From Dendrocalamus latiflorus (lineage: Eukaryota > Streptophyta > Magnoliopsida > Poales > Poaceae): 64,000 nt of DNA. Where the stretch lies: contig CM029640.1 in NCBI GenBank assembly GCA_017311315.1, positions 14,910,829 to 14,974,828 on the forward strand, read 5' to 3'. A model generated the notes under the pieces. That model was not told where the DNA came from and searched no databases. It saw only the letters and a list, made by a program, of their open reading frames with translations. This document shows positions 20,469 through 30,454 of the stretch, in pieces. A program made the position numbers and the translations under genes. How positions within the stretch are numbered: position 1 is the first letter of the stretch; each line of letters begins with the position of its first letter.

Positions 20469-22837
20469 TGTAACACCCCGGCCCTCCACAGGGCCCAAGA
20501 TGCTACCACAACCCCCTTACCAATTCCACAAGTGTTGCTAATTCAACTTTTAGCAGCACCTTCCCTGTTCTTTTATTATCAGTACCCACAGATATCAAAC
20601 CATATATAACAGTAGGATGATTGCAAAAGCAACTAACTTCATATTTCACAAGTTATAATATAAACAAAAACGGTGGGCTCCACGACCATGGAGACCCGCC
20701 ATCCTGGCTCGTAAGCAAGCTAAATCAAACAACGAGCCACAAGTCTTAGCATTATAACAAACATAGAGACTCCGTATACGGCTAAACTGTTATTTCATCT
20801 GTGCAGTGCCAAAAGTGCTATCCCATTCCATGCATGTCGTCATTCTTCACCTAAAAACAACGACAAAGCAAGGGTGAGTCCGGAGACTCAGCAAGCACAC
20901 GATAAAACAGTAACATCACTTTAGTCATTTCAATCAACTTCACGATCTGTAAGCTGTAATTCCACTCTATAACTGTAAACTGTAAGCTAAGTCTGTAACT
21001 GTATACTGTAAATCAATTCTATGTCTGTAAACTGTAATTCAACCCTATGTCTGTAAACTGTAATTCAACCCTATGTCTGTAAACTATAAATCAATTCTGT
21101 AACTTTAACTGTAAATCTCAACTGTAACTGTAAACTGTAAATCACAACTGTAACTGTAAACTGTAAATCACAACTGTCTGTAACTGTATCACTTTCTGTC
21201 ACTGTTATGCAATGCAATATCATGCAATGCATCTGTATGCTCTGTAACTGTAGCGTATACCGGTATAGCGGAGCGTCCACCCGTCGATGGACCACTCATT
21301 TGCCTACCTCTGTAGGTCTTATTCCAGAGCACTCCGGACTAGTCATATGACTTTCTCACCAACCTAGCTCTTATTCAAGAGCTCTCCGGACTAGTCATGA
21401 CTTTCTCACCGATCTGGCTCTTATGCATTTTGCATGATGCAATATGCCTCAAATGTGAATGTCTAATCATAAACATTACTCATCAAGGTATGATTAGCAC
21501 ATAATCACATACATCCTCTCATAAATACTGTAATCCATGGCATGGGAACACGAATAACATTCATCACAATTTACTGTCTACCATGCACTTGCCTGTTAAC
21601 CTGGCGGACGGTGCGTGGACGGCACCAAACTCGAACCGCCACCTGAACAAGCATTAATTATTTCAATTCATCACTCATGCAATACATTCAATTACGAGTA
21701 AATAACATCGCTCAAACGTCCAATCGACATAACCCACTCCTGTCTCATCGGGCAACCTCTCATTGACCCGATGTTTAACCAGTCTATAAATTGAGCGATC
21801 ACATTAGTTATACTCGCCGATCAATTTCTACACGTTTAATCTCACTTTAATCAGTCATACTGTTTAACCTCAAATTATACTTTCCTTCTCCCTCTTCTGC
21901 CACAGATCAACCAGATTAATAGTGGCAGTATCAATTTCGTCGTCCAGGCATTCATATTAATAAATGATACCTAACTGATCACATGCATCAATTATAATGA
22001 TCGGTATTAATAATGCCCGACTCGGCAAATAAACAGGGAGAAGGTTTCGAGGCGTTACCCTAGCCCCGAGCGATCAGATCGGGACAACCTTCCTTTTCCT
22101 CAGTCGGATCGGGCAGATCTGACGGCGGATCGAACTTTACCCCTTTTTTCCTCTCCTCTCTTTCTTTCTTTTCCTCTCTCTTCTTTTTCTTTCTTTCTTT
22201 CTTTCCTTTCTTTTCCTTTCTTCTTCCTCTTTCTTTCCTCCCAGCGCCGGCACTTCCCTTCTTTTCCAATCGGCCAACTCCCCCACGCCTCCTTCTCCCC
22301 CTCACGGCCAACAGCCCCCTCTCTTCTTCTCCCTTCTAGCGGCGGCGCCCCTACTTCTCCTCTCTCCACGCCGACGGCCGGCTCCTCCCTCACGGCCGGC
22401 GGCTCCCCCTCTGCTCCCACGGCCGGCCCTCCACCCCCGTGGGGCGACGGCAGCGAGAGCGGGGAGGCGGGCGCGAGCGACGGGCGACGCTGGCGAACGG
22501 GACGGCGACGCGGTTAGGGGAAGCAAGGCGACGAACGGCGGCAGGGAGGCGGCGACAGCGAGGCGCGACAGCGGCACCGGCGAAGACGATGGCGCGCGCG
22601 CGAACGGGGCGGGGACGGCGCGCCTGAGCAGCGGCGGCACGAGGCGCGTGCGCAGGCGGAAGCGGCGCCGGGGCTGGCGAGTGACGCGATGGGGAGCAGC
22701 AGCAGCACGCAGTGAGCTCGGGGAAGAGAAGGCAAATTGGAATTTTGCTTCCTCCCCTCCACCTGGCTCCCTCCTTTAAAGGGTTGGACAACGGGCTGGA
22801 CTGGGCCGGGCTGGACTTCATCGGCCCAGGTATTACA
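20469..22837 (-). repeat. Gypsy 5' LTR (right copy, 2369 bp)
   Basis: Near-identical to 13033-15424. Visible differences include a shorter CTGTAA minisatellite, an extra AGC unit near 22700, one extra base near 20738 and scattered single-base changes. It should hold the promoter for gag-pol. Confidence 0.96.
20941..21190. repeat. CTGTAA-type minisatellite inside the LTR (short allele)
   Basis: Same array as 13504-13790 but about one unit shorter, showing change since insertion or during reverse transcription. Confidence 0.85.
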
Positions 22838-22842
22838 ACTAG

Positions 22843-22947
22843 CACAATCTAGCTCCCGAAGATGCCACCTGGGAAGATGCAAGCTTCATCATGGCCACCT
22901 TTCCTGATTTCAAACCTTGAGGACAAGGTTACAGTCAAGGGGGGCAT
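22843..22947 (+). pseudogene. Last segment of the old gypsy polyprotein and purine tract
   Basis: In frame with 'CLVH' at 13021-13029, this segment reads LAPEDATWEDASFI and FPDF, the conserved end of plant gypsy integrase. It is followed by a GAGGACAAGGTT...CAAGGGGGGCA purine tract. This proves that 13033-22837 was inserted into the older element. Confidence 0.88.
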
Positions 22948-22997
22948 TGCAAGGCCTAGGTAAGCAGCGAGTATGAAATGTTCGGACACTTCATTTA

Positions 22998-23209
22998 GGG
23001 CCTGTTTGGTTGCCTGCATGCGGGTGGCTCGCACCAGCGCATACAGGGAGATGGTGTTTGGTTGGCTGCGGAGAGGAGAGAGCCTGCACGAGCGGATGCA
23101 AAAAACAACTGGAGCCAGGCTGAGGAGAAACGCGGCTGAGGAGCTTCCCTCCTCAGCCTGGCCACGCTCATGCAGCTGCATCAGCTCATGCAGGCAACCA
23201 AACAGGCCC
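22998..23209. mobile_element. 212-bp Tourist-like MITE with perfect 23-bp TIRs
   Basis: The left end GGGCCTGTTTGGTTGCCTGC continues to CATG, and the right end is its exact reverse complement (23187-23209). Flanks are TTA on the left and TAA on the right, consistent with a degenerate TWA target site of PIF/Harbinger MITEs. The interior has further pairing (CTGAGGAG / CTCCTCAG), so the whole unit could fold. Confidence 0.85.
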
Positions 23210-24640
23210 TAAGGGTTCGCCGACTTCACTTAACTAGTAAACAATGGCTCTGATGAAAGGAAAGGATGGAGGGAGGAGACCCAGAGGCTAGAAGCTAACG
23301 AACTTTCAAATTTGACAAACTTTCAATCCGATCCACAAATCCCCAAAACCTTGTCTCGGCCTGACAGGCAGGGACTCCACGTATGGAGGTCAGGAGGTGG
23401 AGGCATGGAGCCATGGAGGCGGCGTGCCCAAAGTGGATGCAACCAGACTGGAGGCAACACGATTGGTGCCCGGAGGCAGCATGTCCGAAATGGATGTGGT
23501 GGCCGGCGGTGACTCTGGTGTACGGCAGTTAGGAGGTGGAGCCATGGATGCCTAGAGGAGTGGAGGCCGGAGCCACCGGAGGGGATGGGGGATTTCAGAT
23601 TTGGGGGTCACAGCCTCACGGGAGAAACCAAGAAAAAGTGAGAAGAGTGCGTGGGCATGGCGGCGGATTGCAGGGTTGGGATATGTTGACTGCACTGCAG
23701 TATCAGTATTAGGGGTTGCCATATATCTGTCCGGTAACTATCTGACTATCGGATTATCGAAGTAATTTGGTCGGATAATAGCTGTCCTGATTTTGTTACT
23801 GAATCTAACACGCAATATGCGGTGCCGTTACCGAATCCGCTTGGATATTCCGTTTTCTTCCCGGATTCGGTATCAATCGAATTTGGTACCGGATCGATCG
23901 GGATTAACCCGACCCATTTGCACCCCTAGTCGTTGCATTGTCCCGTGAGCCGTTCATCAGTTCATTCTTGTGCAGCTGCACTCCCGGTGGCCGGTGCCCA
24001 GGAAGTTGCCGCAGGGGGGCTACGTCGGCGCTGACTGCAAGACCGTGGTCCCCCACTACTCGCAGCCGGAGAGCTCGGGCAACTGCCCAGGCTCGCGGTG
24101 GCTCCGTTTCTGCACATGTTTTTTTTCGAACTTTTACCTGTGAGTAGGCTGGAGCTGGCGACTAGACTAAATACGGATGATTGAAGCCAGTGTAGCAGTA
24201 TGACCTGAACTGTCTGTAACCTGCGACTTGAAACTGTAGCATCCGATTTGGTCCATTCATCTCAGATCGGGGGGCCCATAATCACGTAAAATCACAGCAC
24301 TGTTTACCCTGTAACTTCCCTTCTCAAAGTAAGAATCCTCTTCCTAGAGTCTCTTACATCAGCTGTCCCAAAGTTATTTGGGCTGTCACTGGTAGCAGGG
24401 GACACAAAGCGCTGTATGTCAGATCCAAATGTATTAGTTTGATAAGAAAATAATAGCTGCATACTATGCAAAGTGCAACGAAGTTTTACACTGTAGCAAG
24501 ATGCATTGTACATAGACACTTCATCATACAAAAATAATGATGAATCTGTTGCGATTACAATAATAATACACTGTCAGGCCTTCTCCAAATCTCGAATCAC
24601 CCTGTGCACGGAATGTAAAACATTTTTTTTAGAGATCTTT
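23210..24640. other. Intergenic stretch with a TIR-like repeat and a possible exon fragment
   Basis: 23711-23931 has ends TTAGGGGTTGCCAT and, reverse-complemented, CTAGGGGTGCAAATGG, which suggest a decayed TIR element without a clear target duplication. 23965-24117 can be read on the plus strand as a Cys/Pro/Gly-rich exon-like stretch after a TTCTTGTGCAG acceptor-like site. I do not recognise the protein, and its reading frame ends soon after. Nothing else was recognised. Confidence 0.45.
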
Positions 24641-24642
24641 GA

Positions 24643-25000
24643 TATGGGCCTGTTTACTTTTGTTTTTTACAGCACAGGTGATCAGGTCCGGAGCACGGAA
24701 AATCAAAAACTTTCAATGGCAGTACAAACCGAACACAAATCCGCGAAGAGAACTCAGCCCATATCAAAATTTTCAGCCCGTAAACAAAATCCGACCCGCG
24801 TCATACACAAACCCGCGAAGAACACGAAGCCCCTATCAAATTGACAGGCCACAATCGTGTCCAGTATCAAATCCGCGAACAAAACGAAAAAGTCCTATCA
24901 GTAGAACAAGGCAGAGTACAACGAAAAAACGAAAAAGTCCCCACGCTCAATCCTTGCATGTGATGAGAGTGAAACGAGAGACTTAGTTTATTACTTTTTG
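24643..25000. repeat. Dispersed repeat, A-rich
   Basis: Starts GGGCCTGTTTAC and contains ACACAAACCCGCGAAGAA and CTATCAAATTGACAG. The latter block recurs near 28390-28440 (ACACAAACCCACGAAGAA ... TATCAAATTGACAG), and a CCTATCAGTAGAACAAG block recurs in the tandem array at 25641. Probably a transposon remnant of unknown class. Confidence 0.5.
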
Positions 25001-25640
25001 TAGTTTGTCGATTCTTAGACAGTATTGAAGATATCGTGCGCGATGATCTTCTAAAAAAAAATTATGAGAAGACCTGATAAAGTGTGAAGATTGAAGCTCA
25101 TTAACCCGGAGCGGGAAAGAGCTGCTACTAGTAGATTTGAGGTAGAATGATTAATTCGTGGAGTTGGTCCAATTCGTTTGGACTTATCTCAACGTGGTCT
25201 AAGGGAGGCCGGTAAGTCTCCGAACACCACGGTAAAAAGCAACCGTGTTAATTATGGTTTGTCCTCTTATGCTCAATTTACAATTAAGCAATTTACATCC
25301 GTAGAATTAAATTGATTACTTATCTTTCTAGAATTGCAAACTTTAGCAAGATACGATAACAAGTACCTCAGTACGACATTATGAAAGGTTCGATGAGTCA
25401 CCAACAAAAGTCTAATCAGACATCTAGAAGATATTCTGCAAAATATTGATATATAGATTAGTGTATCATATAACATTGCAATGTATTGACATTGAAGAGA
25501 AATAAAGAAATGGAATACAACATATGAGAAATGTGCTAATCCTGCCTACGAGGCAATTCTGAGTCTTCATAGCTTGAAACCTTTGGGTAATAGTAACATC
25601 GAAAAGTGATTTAAATAGCTCCCGCTCGTATCAACCATAA

Positions 25641-25731
25641 ACAAGCCAAACGAATACGTCCCTATCAGTAGAACAAGCCAAACGAATACGTCCCTATCAG
25701 TAGAACAAGCCAAACGAATATGTCCCTATCA
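25641..25731. repeat. 32-bp tandem repeat, about 2.8 units
   Basis: Units start ACAAGCCAAACGAATACGTC and repeat at 25641, 25673 and 25705; the third has one substitution and breaks off early. The unit overlaps the CCTATCAGTAGAACAAG motif seen at 24893. Confidence 0.9.
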
Positions 25732-26063
25732 CCGCACCACGCGCTCAATTGCTAAACATCCAGTTCGTTCGGCTTCTTGGTGTTTGGGAGACTTTCGCGT
25801 TTGACGCACCGGCACCAGTCGCAGCTCCCAGCAGATTGAGAATAGTGCGAATGGTCTGTAACGAGAAGCTGACGATCGACAATGACCGTATGATAACAGA
25901 GGACACGTTACCGCTTGCATTTTTATTACTTATAGATGACACCAAGACAATATCTTCGATAATTTGTCTTTAGGACTAGTTTTTAACTATTTTTTATTAC
26001 TTTTATTACAACTTTTTCTCATAGTCGTTGTCTCTGATAGGAAAAGCTAGACCCCGAACTCCC

Positions 26064-26073
26064 CTATAAATAG
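26064..26073 (+). promoter_or_regulatory. Candidate TATA box
   Basis: CTATAAATAG matches the plant TATA consensus closely and lies about 0.8 kb before the DUF6490-like CDS. A good donor-like CTCTGGTGAGT follows at about 26226-26236, so the transcript could have a 5'-UTR intron leading to 26873. That link is inference only. Confidence 0.5.
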
Positions 26074-26872
26074 GCGCTCCCGGAGCGAGATGCCATGGCA
26101 AATAATCGACAGCGCCGCGTAGATTCTTAATATCTTTACATCTATGCCCTTATCTAGTGCAGGGCGTCGTCGCGCGAGCGCGATTTTTATCTGCAGAGCG
26201 GAGCGTGCTCGTTGTCCTGCTTTTCTCTGGTGAGTAATTTCCCCCCTTGCTTGTTTTCTCAGCTGTTTCCCAGAAGCTGGAGATGTGCTTAACTCGGAGG
26301 ATTCGTCCTACTTCTGATCGTATGGGCTTTCTTTTCGGCTGGGTTTATGGCACTCTTAATATCCTCATTCTGAATGTAGCACTTCAAAAAATTAATCGCA
26401 CTTACCAGGATGTTCCAGATTATTTTACATGCAGATCTTCTTGGTCGAACTGATCATCATATATATGCATAATATTTACTTTACATCTCTTTGCGACCCT
26501 GAAACTTGGCTGCTCCAAAATTTTCAGATTTGCAAACGTCTCCTCGCCGGAGTTCGATTTGCTCCGGCTGTGCATACATTCGCCGGTCAAGAATATAGGT
26601 CTGTTCTTTTGTGGTTTTTGATTTCAACTTTTGGCTTTTCTATAGTAATTAGCTTTTAAACAGAATGTTTTTTCAAGATAGGGTCTACTAGTTAATTGTA
26701 GTATATATTGTACCGACTTTATTTGTATCGGTAAAAACCGCACGTGAATTTTAGTTACCCTGTAATCTCACACGAACAATCAAAAGCCACAATCCACAGC
26801 TAAAACCTATAAACCACAGCCATAAAAGAACAGGCCATAACCACCTAGACGCTAACCCGAGCCGGACGTGCT

Positions 26873-27349
26873 ATGAGCTCAAAGCTAGCTGCAACTCACA
26901 ATTCCATGGAACATGGCCAGATCGAGCGACCTCTGCACGACCAGCGGCCGCCGCCACAGATGGGCCGTGACGACGACGATGACCATCATCAGGGCCCCTC
27001 GTCGCTCACCGCGATCGGCTTTTTGTTCCTAACCTTCAACTCGGTCATGGCGGTGCACAGATCTAACAGGGACTTTTGGGCCATCTCCTTCGTTGTATTC
27101 TCCTACCTGGACCTTGTCCTGCTCTTCTTCTGCCTTCGTCAGTACGAGAAGGAGCGCTCCGAGTCGCCTCGCCGGGAACGGCTCAAGGTGGCGGTCTGGC
27201 TCCTCACCACGATGCTCACCGCCATGTTCTCGTACAAGGTGGCAGCCATCATGCCCCTACCGGTGCAGGTCCTGGTCTGGGCCATGGCCGGGGCAACCGT
27301 GCTAGGAGGTTTCTACGCATTCTTCTTGTACACCGAACCAAAAGCATAA
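26873..27349 (+). CDS. Small four-helix membrane protein, DUF6490-like
   Basis: This single-exon 158-aa protein has a hydrophilic, Asp/His-rich N-terminus (residues 1-42). Four hydrophobic helices follow at about 44-62, 68-89, 104-126 and 130-152, separated by a short basic loop (QYEKERSESPRRERLK). The pattern SLTAIGFLFLTFNSVMAV...FSYLDLVLLF is one I associate with DUF6490, a plant family expanded in grasses whose function is not known; the assignment is from memory, not a search. The first ATG of the open frame was chosen, and a weaker TATA-like CCTATAAACC lies about 70 bases upstream. The frame is intact and the codon pattern is GC-rich, unlike the flanks, supporting a real gene. No function should be assumed beyond an integral membrane location. 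Confidence 0.8.
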   Translation: MSSKLAATHNSMEHGQIERPLHDQRPPPQMGRDDDDDHHQGPSSLTAIGFLFLTFNSVMAVHRSNRDFWAISFVVFSYLDLVLLFFCLRQYEKERSESPRRERLKVAVWLLTTMLTAMFSYKVAAIMPLPVQVLVWAMAGATVLGGFYAFFLYTEPKA

Positions 27350-28710
27350 CGAGGTATAAATGATCCAAGTCTTATGCCTCCTTGGCCTCCGATCTTCAGT
27401 TATTTGATCACACCATTCTCAAAGGAACCGTACGTGCGAGACTCGCTTCATACGGCTCCGTCCCTCTTTTTCCTTTGCCCAACGGGTCCTCGAAGTCATG
27501 GGGGTTACGAATAGTCGTGTTCAGTAAACGTATACGCGTGAGTGGTATGTGTTAAATGTGTGTATTGTACCCTTAAAAAACAACAACACTATTATGGTCA
27601 TGCTCTAAATAACTTCTGGTTTTCGAACATGTCTATTTCTTAATTTTGTTTTTTAGTTTTTTTTTTATTTTTTTTCCTTTATTGTATTATTTGTGATATA
27701 ATTTTTTATTTTTAAATTGATTACTTAAAAAGTTAATAGCCGTTATAATGTATTTTAAATCATAGACCAAAAGTTAGAAGCCACTTTAAACGCCACCTAT
27801 ACACGCTTGCTGTTTTAATTGTAGTAGAAGGCTAATCATCATGATATATTTCTATGTTTCCGTCGTATAAAAATTGATCCACTGAATTCAGGATACAAGG
27901 CTGAGTGTGATTCACGAATCACAACATAAGGTGAATGCACATGCCTATTGACCGGCCATGATCGTTGGAGTACATGAATTGGGCATGGGATTTGTTCATG
28001 CCAATTTGGTACTGCTGGCTCTGAACATAGTCCTATTCTTTTTTATTTTTAGTTTCTCTGAAATTCAAAAAGCCAAACAATAAAATGGGACAGTCTTTTA
28101 AAGCGAATTCTTCAAATGACTTTTCGAGTTTAAAACCATGTGTGTCATCCAAATCAACTTATTTGTCATGTAGTATGTTGATGCTCAGTTTATGTCAGGC
28201 TTGATGATATACTGTTGTACCTCGTAACCTCTCTCGTTTAAACTCAAAAGAAACCGGAAGCAAAATCTTGCGTGTTCGTCCGATCAAGGTGGTCGCCGGA
28301 GAAACCTCTGCTTTGCCGTTTGCCGACTTGGGTCCAAAATACATTGTTTTTTGCCCCCATCGTCGTTGAAATGTTGGCCTGTAAACTCTATACACAAACC
28401 CACGAAGAAAACTAAGCCCATATCAAATTGACAGCCCACAAACCAAATTGAAGAGAGAAGGAAGCGAAGAAAAAAGGATCAATATGATGGAATAGATTAA
28501 CATGGAAGTATATCATTTCGCGTAGCCTTCAAATTTTGGCCGTAGAAGTAGTACCGATTTCGGATCAGAAGAACGAGGCGTCCGGGTCTTTAAAGAGACA
28601 AATATCTTGTTCAGTTCAATTGCTTACCAACGTACTTAATTAGGAGTAGGCAAAACCTCAATAAAACGGAGCAACTGAAAAGCTCAGCTGTTCACTTACT
28701 AATTTCTAGT
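27350..28710. other. AT-rich intergenic spacer
   Basis: Contains T-rich tracts near 27650-27720 and a block at 28380-28445 homologous to the dispersed repeat at 24780-24850. No gene recognised. Confidence 0.6.
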
Positions 28711-29637
28711 ATGGTTTATTGGATCAGTGCTTGGAATTTACTTGATAATTGCTCCACTACGATTAACAGGACGATGTCTCCAGTTAATTACGAGAGGTAC
28801 TTGCACGGAGCAACATCTTCCGAAGAGACACCAATTGCCCAATACATAGAAAAGACAGCAATTGTCCGCATAGAGCCTGTCGGCGAGAAGCGTGGGAGGA
28901 ATAAATGCGTTCTGACTGAGAAAGCCAAATTCCTTATCAGCTCACTTCTCCAAGGACTGCAATACTGCCACCAAAATGGAGCATGTCTTCCGCGTTTTGA
29001 TGCCTCAAATGTTGTCGTGACAGATTCTGGGAGAGCCAAACTCAAAGGTTTAGAATGGAAAATGAAGGAGGATGAACTTGTACTCCAAAACTATCGGGAT
29101 GCCCACCAGATACTTACGAAAACAGTGTTCCGAGAGTACCATTGGGGTGCTCTCCCTGAAGACATGAAGCATCTGCTAAAATTGATGAAGTCTGATAGTG
29201 CCATCAAAATGGAGTACGTCATAAGAACGCACGCTTCTCTGGTGCCTATCGGGACCAGGTACCTATTCTTTATCCTGATGTATGAACATATCAAGTCTGC
29301 GCTGCATCACACAGTGCAACAACGCATCATGAATGCTTTGCCATATGGTGATGATTGGGTAACAAGATTGGAAGGCAACCGTTTGCTTGAGGAATCATTT
29401 GAGTACAGAAAATATGATCCCAGTAACGGACCTATGGAATTTCTGGACTACTACCGGAACACAGTAGCGCATAGGATGGCGAGGAACGGCAAACCATTGA
29501 CATACACCCCAGATGACTTTGAACAGATCTTGGTGGTTACCTTCCCAATGTACCTACCGATTATGCAACGAGAGCTTGAGAAGGAAAATCAACTGAGAGG
29601 TTTGAAGCTCCATCTTCTATTTCCAGCCTCCAAGTGA
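28711..29637 (+). CDS. Kinase-like C-lobe protein lacking catalytic motifs (putative pseudokinase or fragment)
   Basis: The 308-aa frame resembles the C-lobe of a protein kinase. The stretch ISSLLQGLQYCHQNG (about 76-90) looks like helix E, LPRFDASNVVV (93-103) occupies the place of the catalytic loop HRDxKxxN, and RAKLKGLEW (108-116) the place of the DFG segment. The catalytic Asp loop and DFG are therefore not conserved, and no Gly-rich loop or VAIK lysine is present. The C-terminus has FLDYYRNTVAHRM (about 241-253), which I recall from a group of grass kinase-like proteins. A methionine at residue 22 preceded by an AACAG acceptor-like site could be an internal exon start, so an upstream N-lobe exon may be missing. 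Activity is unlikely; a gene remnant is equally possible. Confidence 0.6.
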   Translation: MVYWISAWNLLDNCSTTINRTMSPVNYERYLHGATSSEETPIAQYIEKTAIVRIEPVGEKRGRNKCVLTEKAKFLISSLLQGLQYCHQNGACLPRFDASNVVVTDSGRAKLKGLEWKMKEDELVLQNYRDAHQILTKTVFREYHWGALPEDMKHLLKLMKSDSAIKMEYVIRTHASLVPIGTRYLFFILMYEHIKSALHHTVQQRIMNALPYGDDWVTRLEGNRLLEESFEYRKYDPSNGPMEFLDYYRNTVAHRMARNGKPLTYTPDDFEQILVVTFPMYLPIMQRELEKENQLRGLKLHLLFPASK

Positions 29638-29784
29638 TATGCTGCACGCTGGAACTGGAAACTTGAAATGCTACCTTTTGTAGTGTACGTTAATCTTTCA
29701 ATCGTGTAGTCATGTTGTCTGCAAAGGAACATGGATTGATTTTCTACAGATTATGTAGACGACACAACTTTGAACAATTTGTAA

Positions 29785-29799
29785 GAGCATCTCCAACAG
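29785..29799 (+). repeat. Harbinger left TIR
   Basis: GAGCATCTCCAACAG, preceded by TAA. A second CTCCAACAGGTA occurs subterminally at about 29852-29863. Confidence 0.9.
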
Positions 29800-30454
29800 G
29801 TAATGTAAATATCATTTCAATGCTATTTTAGATTATCTAAGGGCTAATTAGTCCTCCAACAGGTACTGTACTCGTCTGGCTATTTTGCCTCGCTCGCTAT
29901 TCATTTGATTTCGCAGTCTATTCCTGGCGTACGGACTTGCCTCGCCATTTCCTCCCTCGCGCGCTCTCTCGGCGAAATCGCCCTCCTCCCGCGTTCCTTC
30001 CCGCGCGCCAATCCACCGCTCGCGCTCCCGCTCGAGCTTTCCCGCTGGTCCCTTCCGCTGCCGCCTTCCCCCTGCCCCGCCTCACCCCTGCACCCCGCAC
30101 CCGCACACCCCATCTCTCTGCCGCACCACCGGATCTGCATCGAGGAGGCAGGCAGCGGACCACCCTACTCCGACCCACCCCCACACCGCCCGCCCCGCCG
30201 CGATTCGGACCTACAGGCCGGCGGTGACGACGTAAGGTGGGTCGCCTACGTCCTCCTCCTCCTCCCCCCTCCCCCCTCCCCCCGGCCCGCCGCGGCCAGA
30301 TTCGGCGAGGAGACCAGGCCCTGTCCGCGGCGTTGCTGCAGTCCGTCGGCTTGGGCGACCGGCTAATCAAAGAACTTATCTGCAGAGCAGTGCGCCGGCG
30401 GAGTGAGAGGTACGGCAAGGGCGTCGGGGCTCCGCAGCAGCGCACGGTGCGGAT

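Larger units (their letters stand above)
13033..22837 (-). mobile_element. Apparently intact Ty3/gypsy chromovirus-type retrotransposon
   Basis: The element is 9805 bp, minus strand, with LTRs of 2392 and 2369 bp, and perfect 5-bp target duplications ACTAG at 13028-13032 and 22838-22842. It has a primer-binding site, a polypurine tract and a single uninterrupted gag-pol of 1592 codons. Its integrase C-terminus resembles the chromodomain-bearing end of plant chromoviruses; the very long LTR agrees with the Tekay/Del group, which is an inference. LTRs differ by scattered substitutions, about 1-2% by eye (not computed), so the insertion is young but older than the copia. It interrupts the older gypsy near its end. 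Confidence 0.97.
3069..22960 (+). mobile_element. Old, degenerate Ty3/gypsy element split by three later insertions
   Basis: Protein-level remnants occur in correct gypsy order on the plus strand: gag (3069-3400), protease (3427-3843), reverse transcriptase (4144-4812), RNase H and the start of integrase (5702-6524), the rest of integrase (11840-12395), and the C-terminal region (12396-13032 and 22843-22947). The gaps are an 881-bp DNA element, a copia element and a second gypsy element. Each interruption resumes the same protein on its far side. Many in-frame stops and frameshifts are visible. A purine tract CAAGGGGGGCA at about 22936-22946 followed by TG suggests the start of a truncated 3' LTR; no 5' LTR was found. 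It is inactive and clearly the oldest layer of the nest. Confidence 0.85.
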
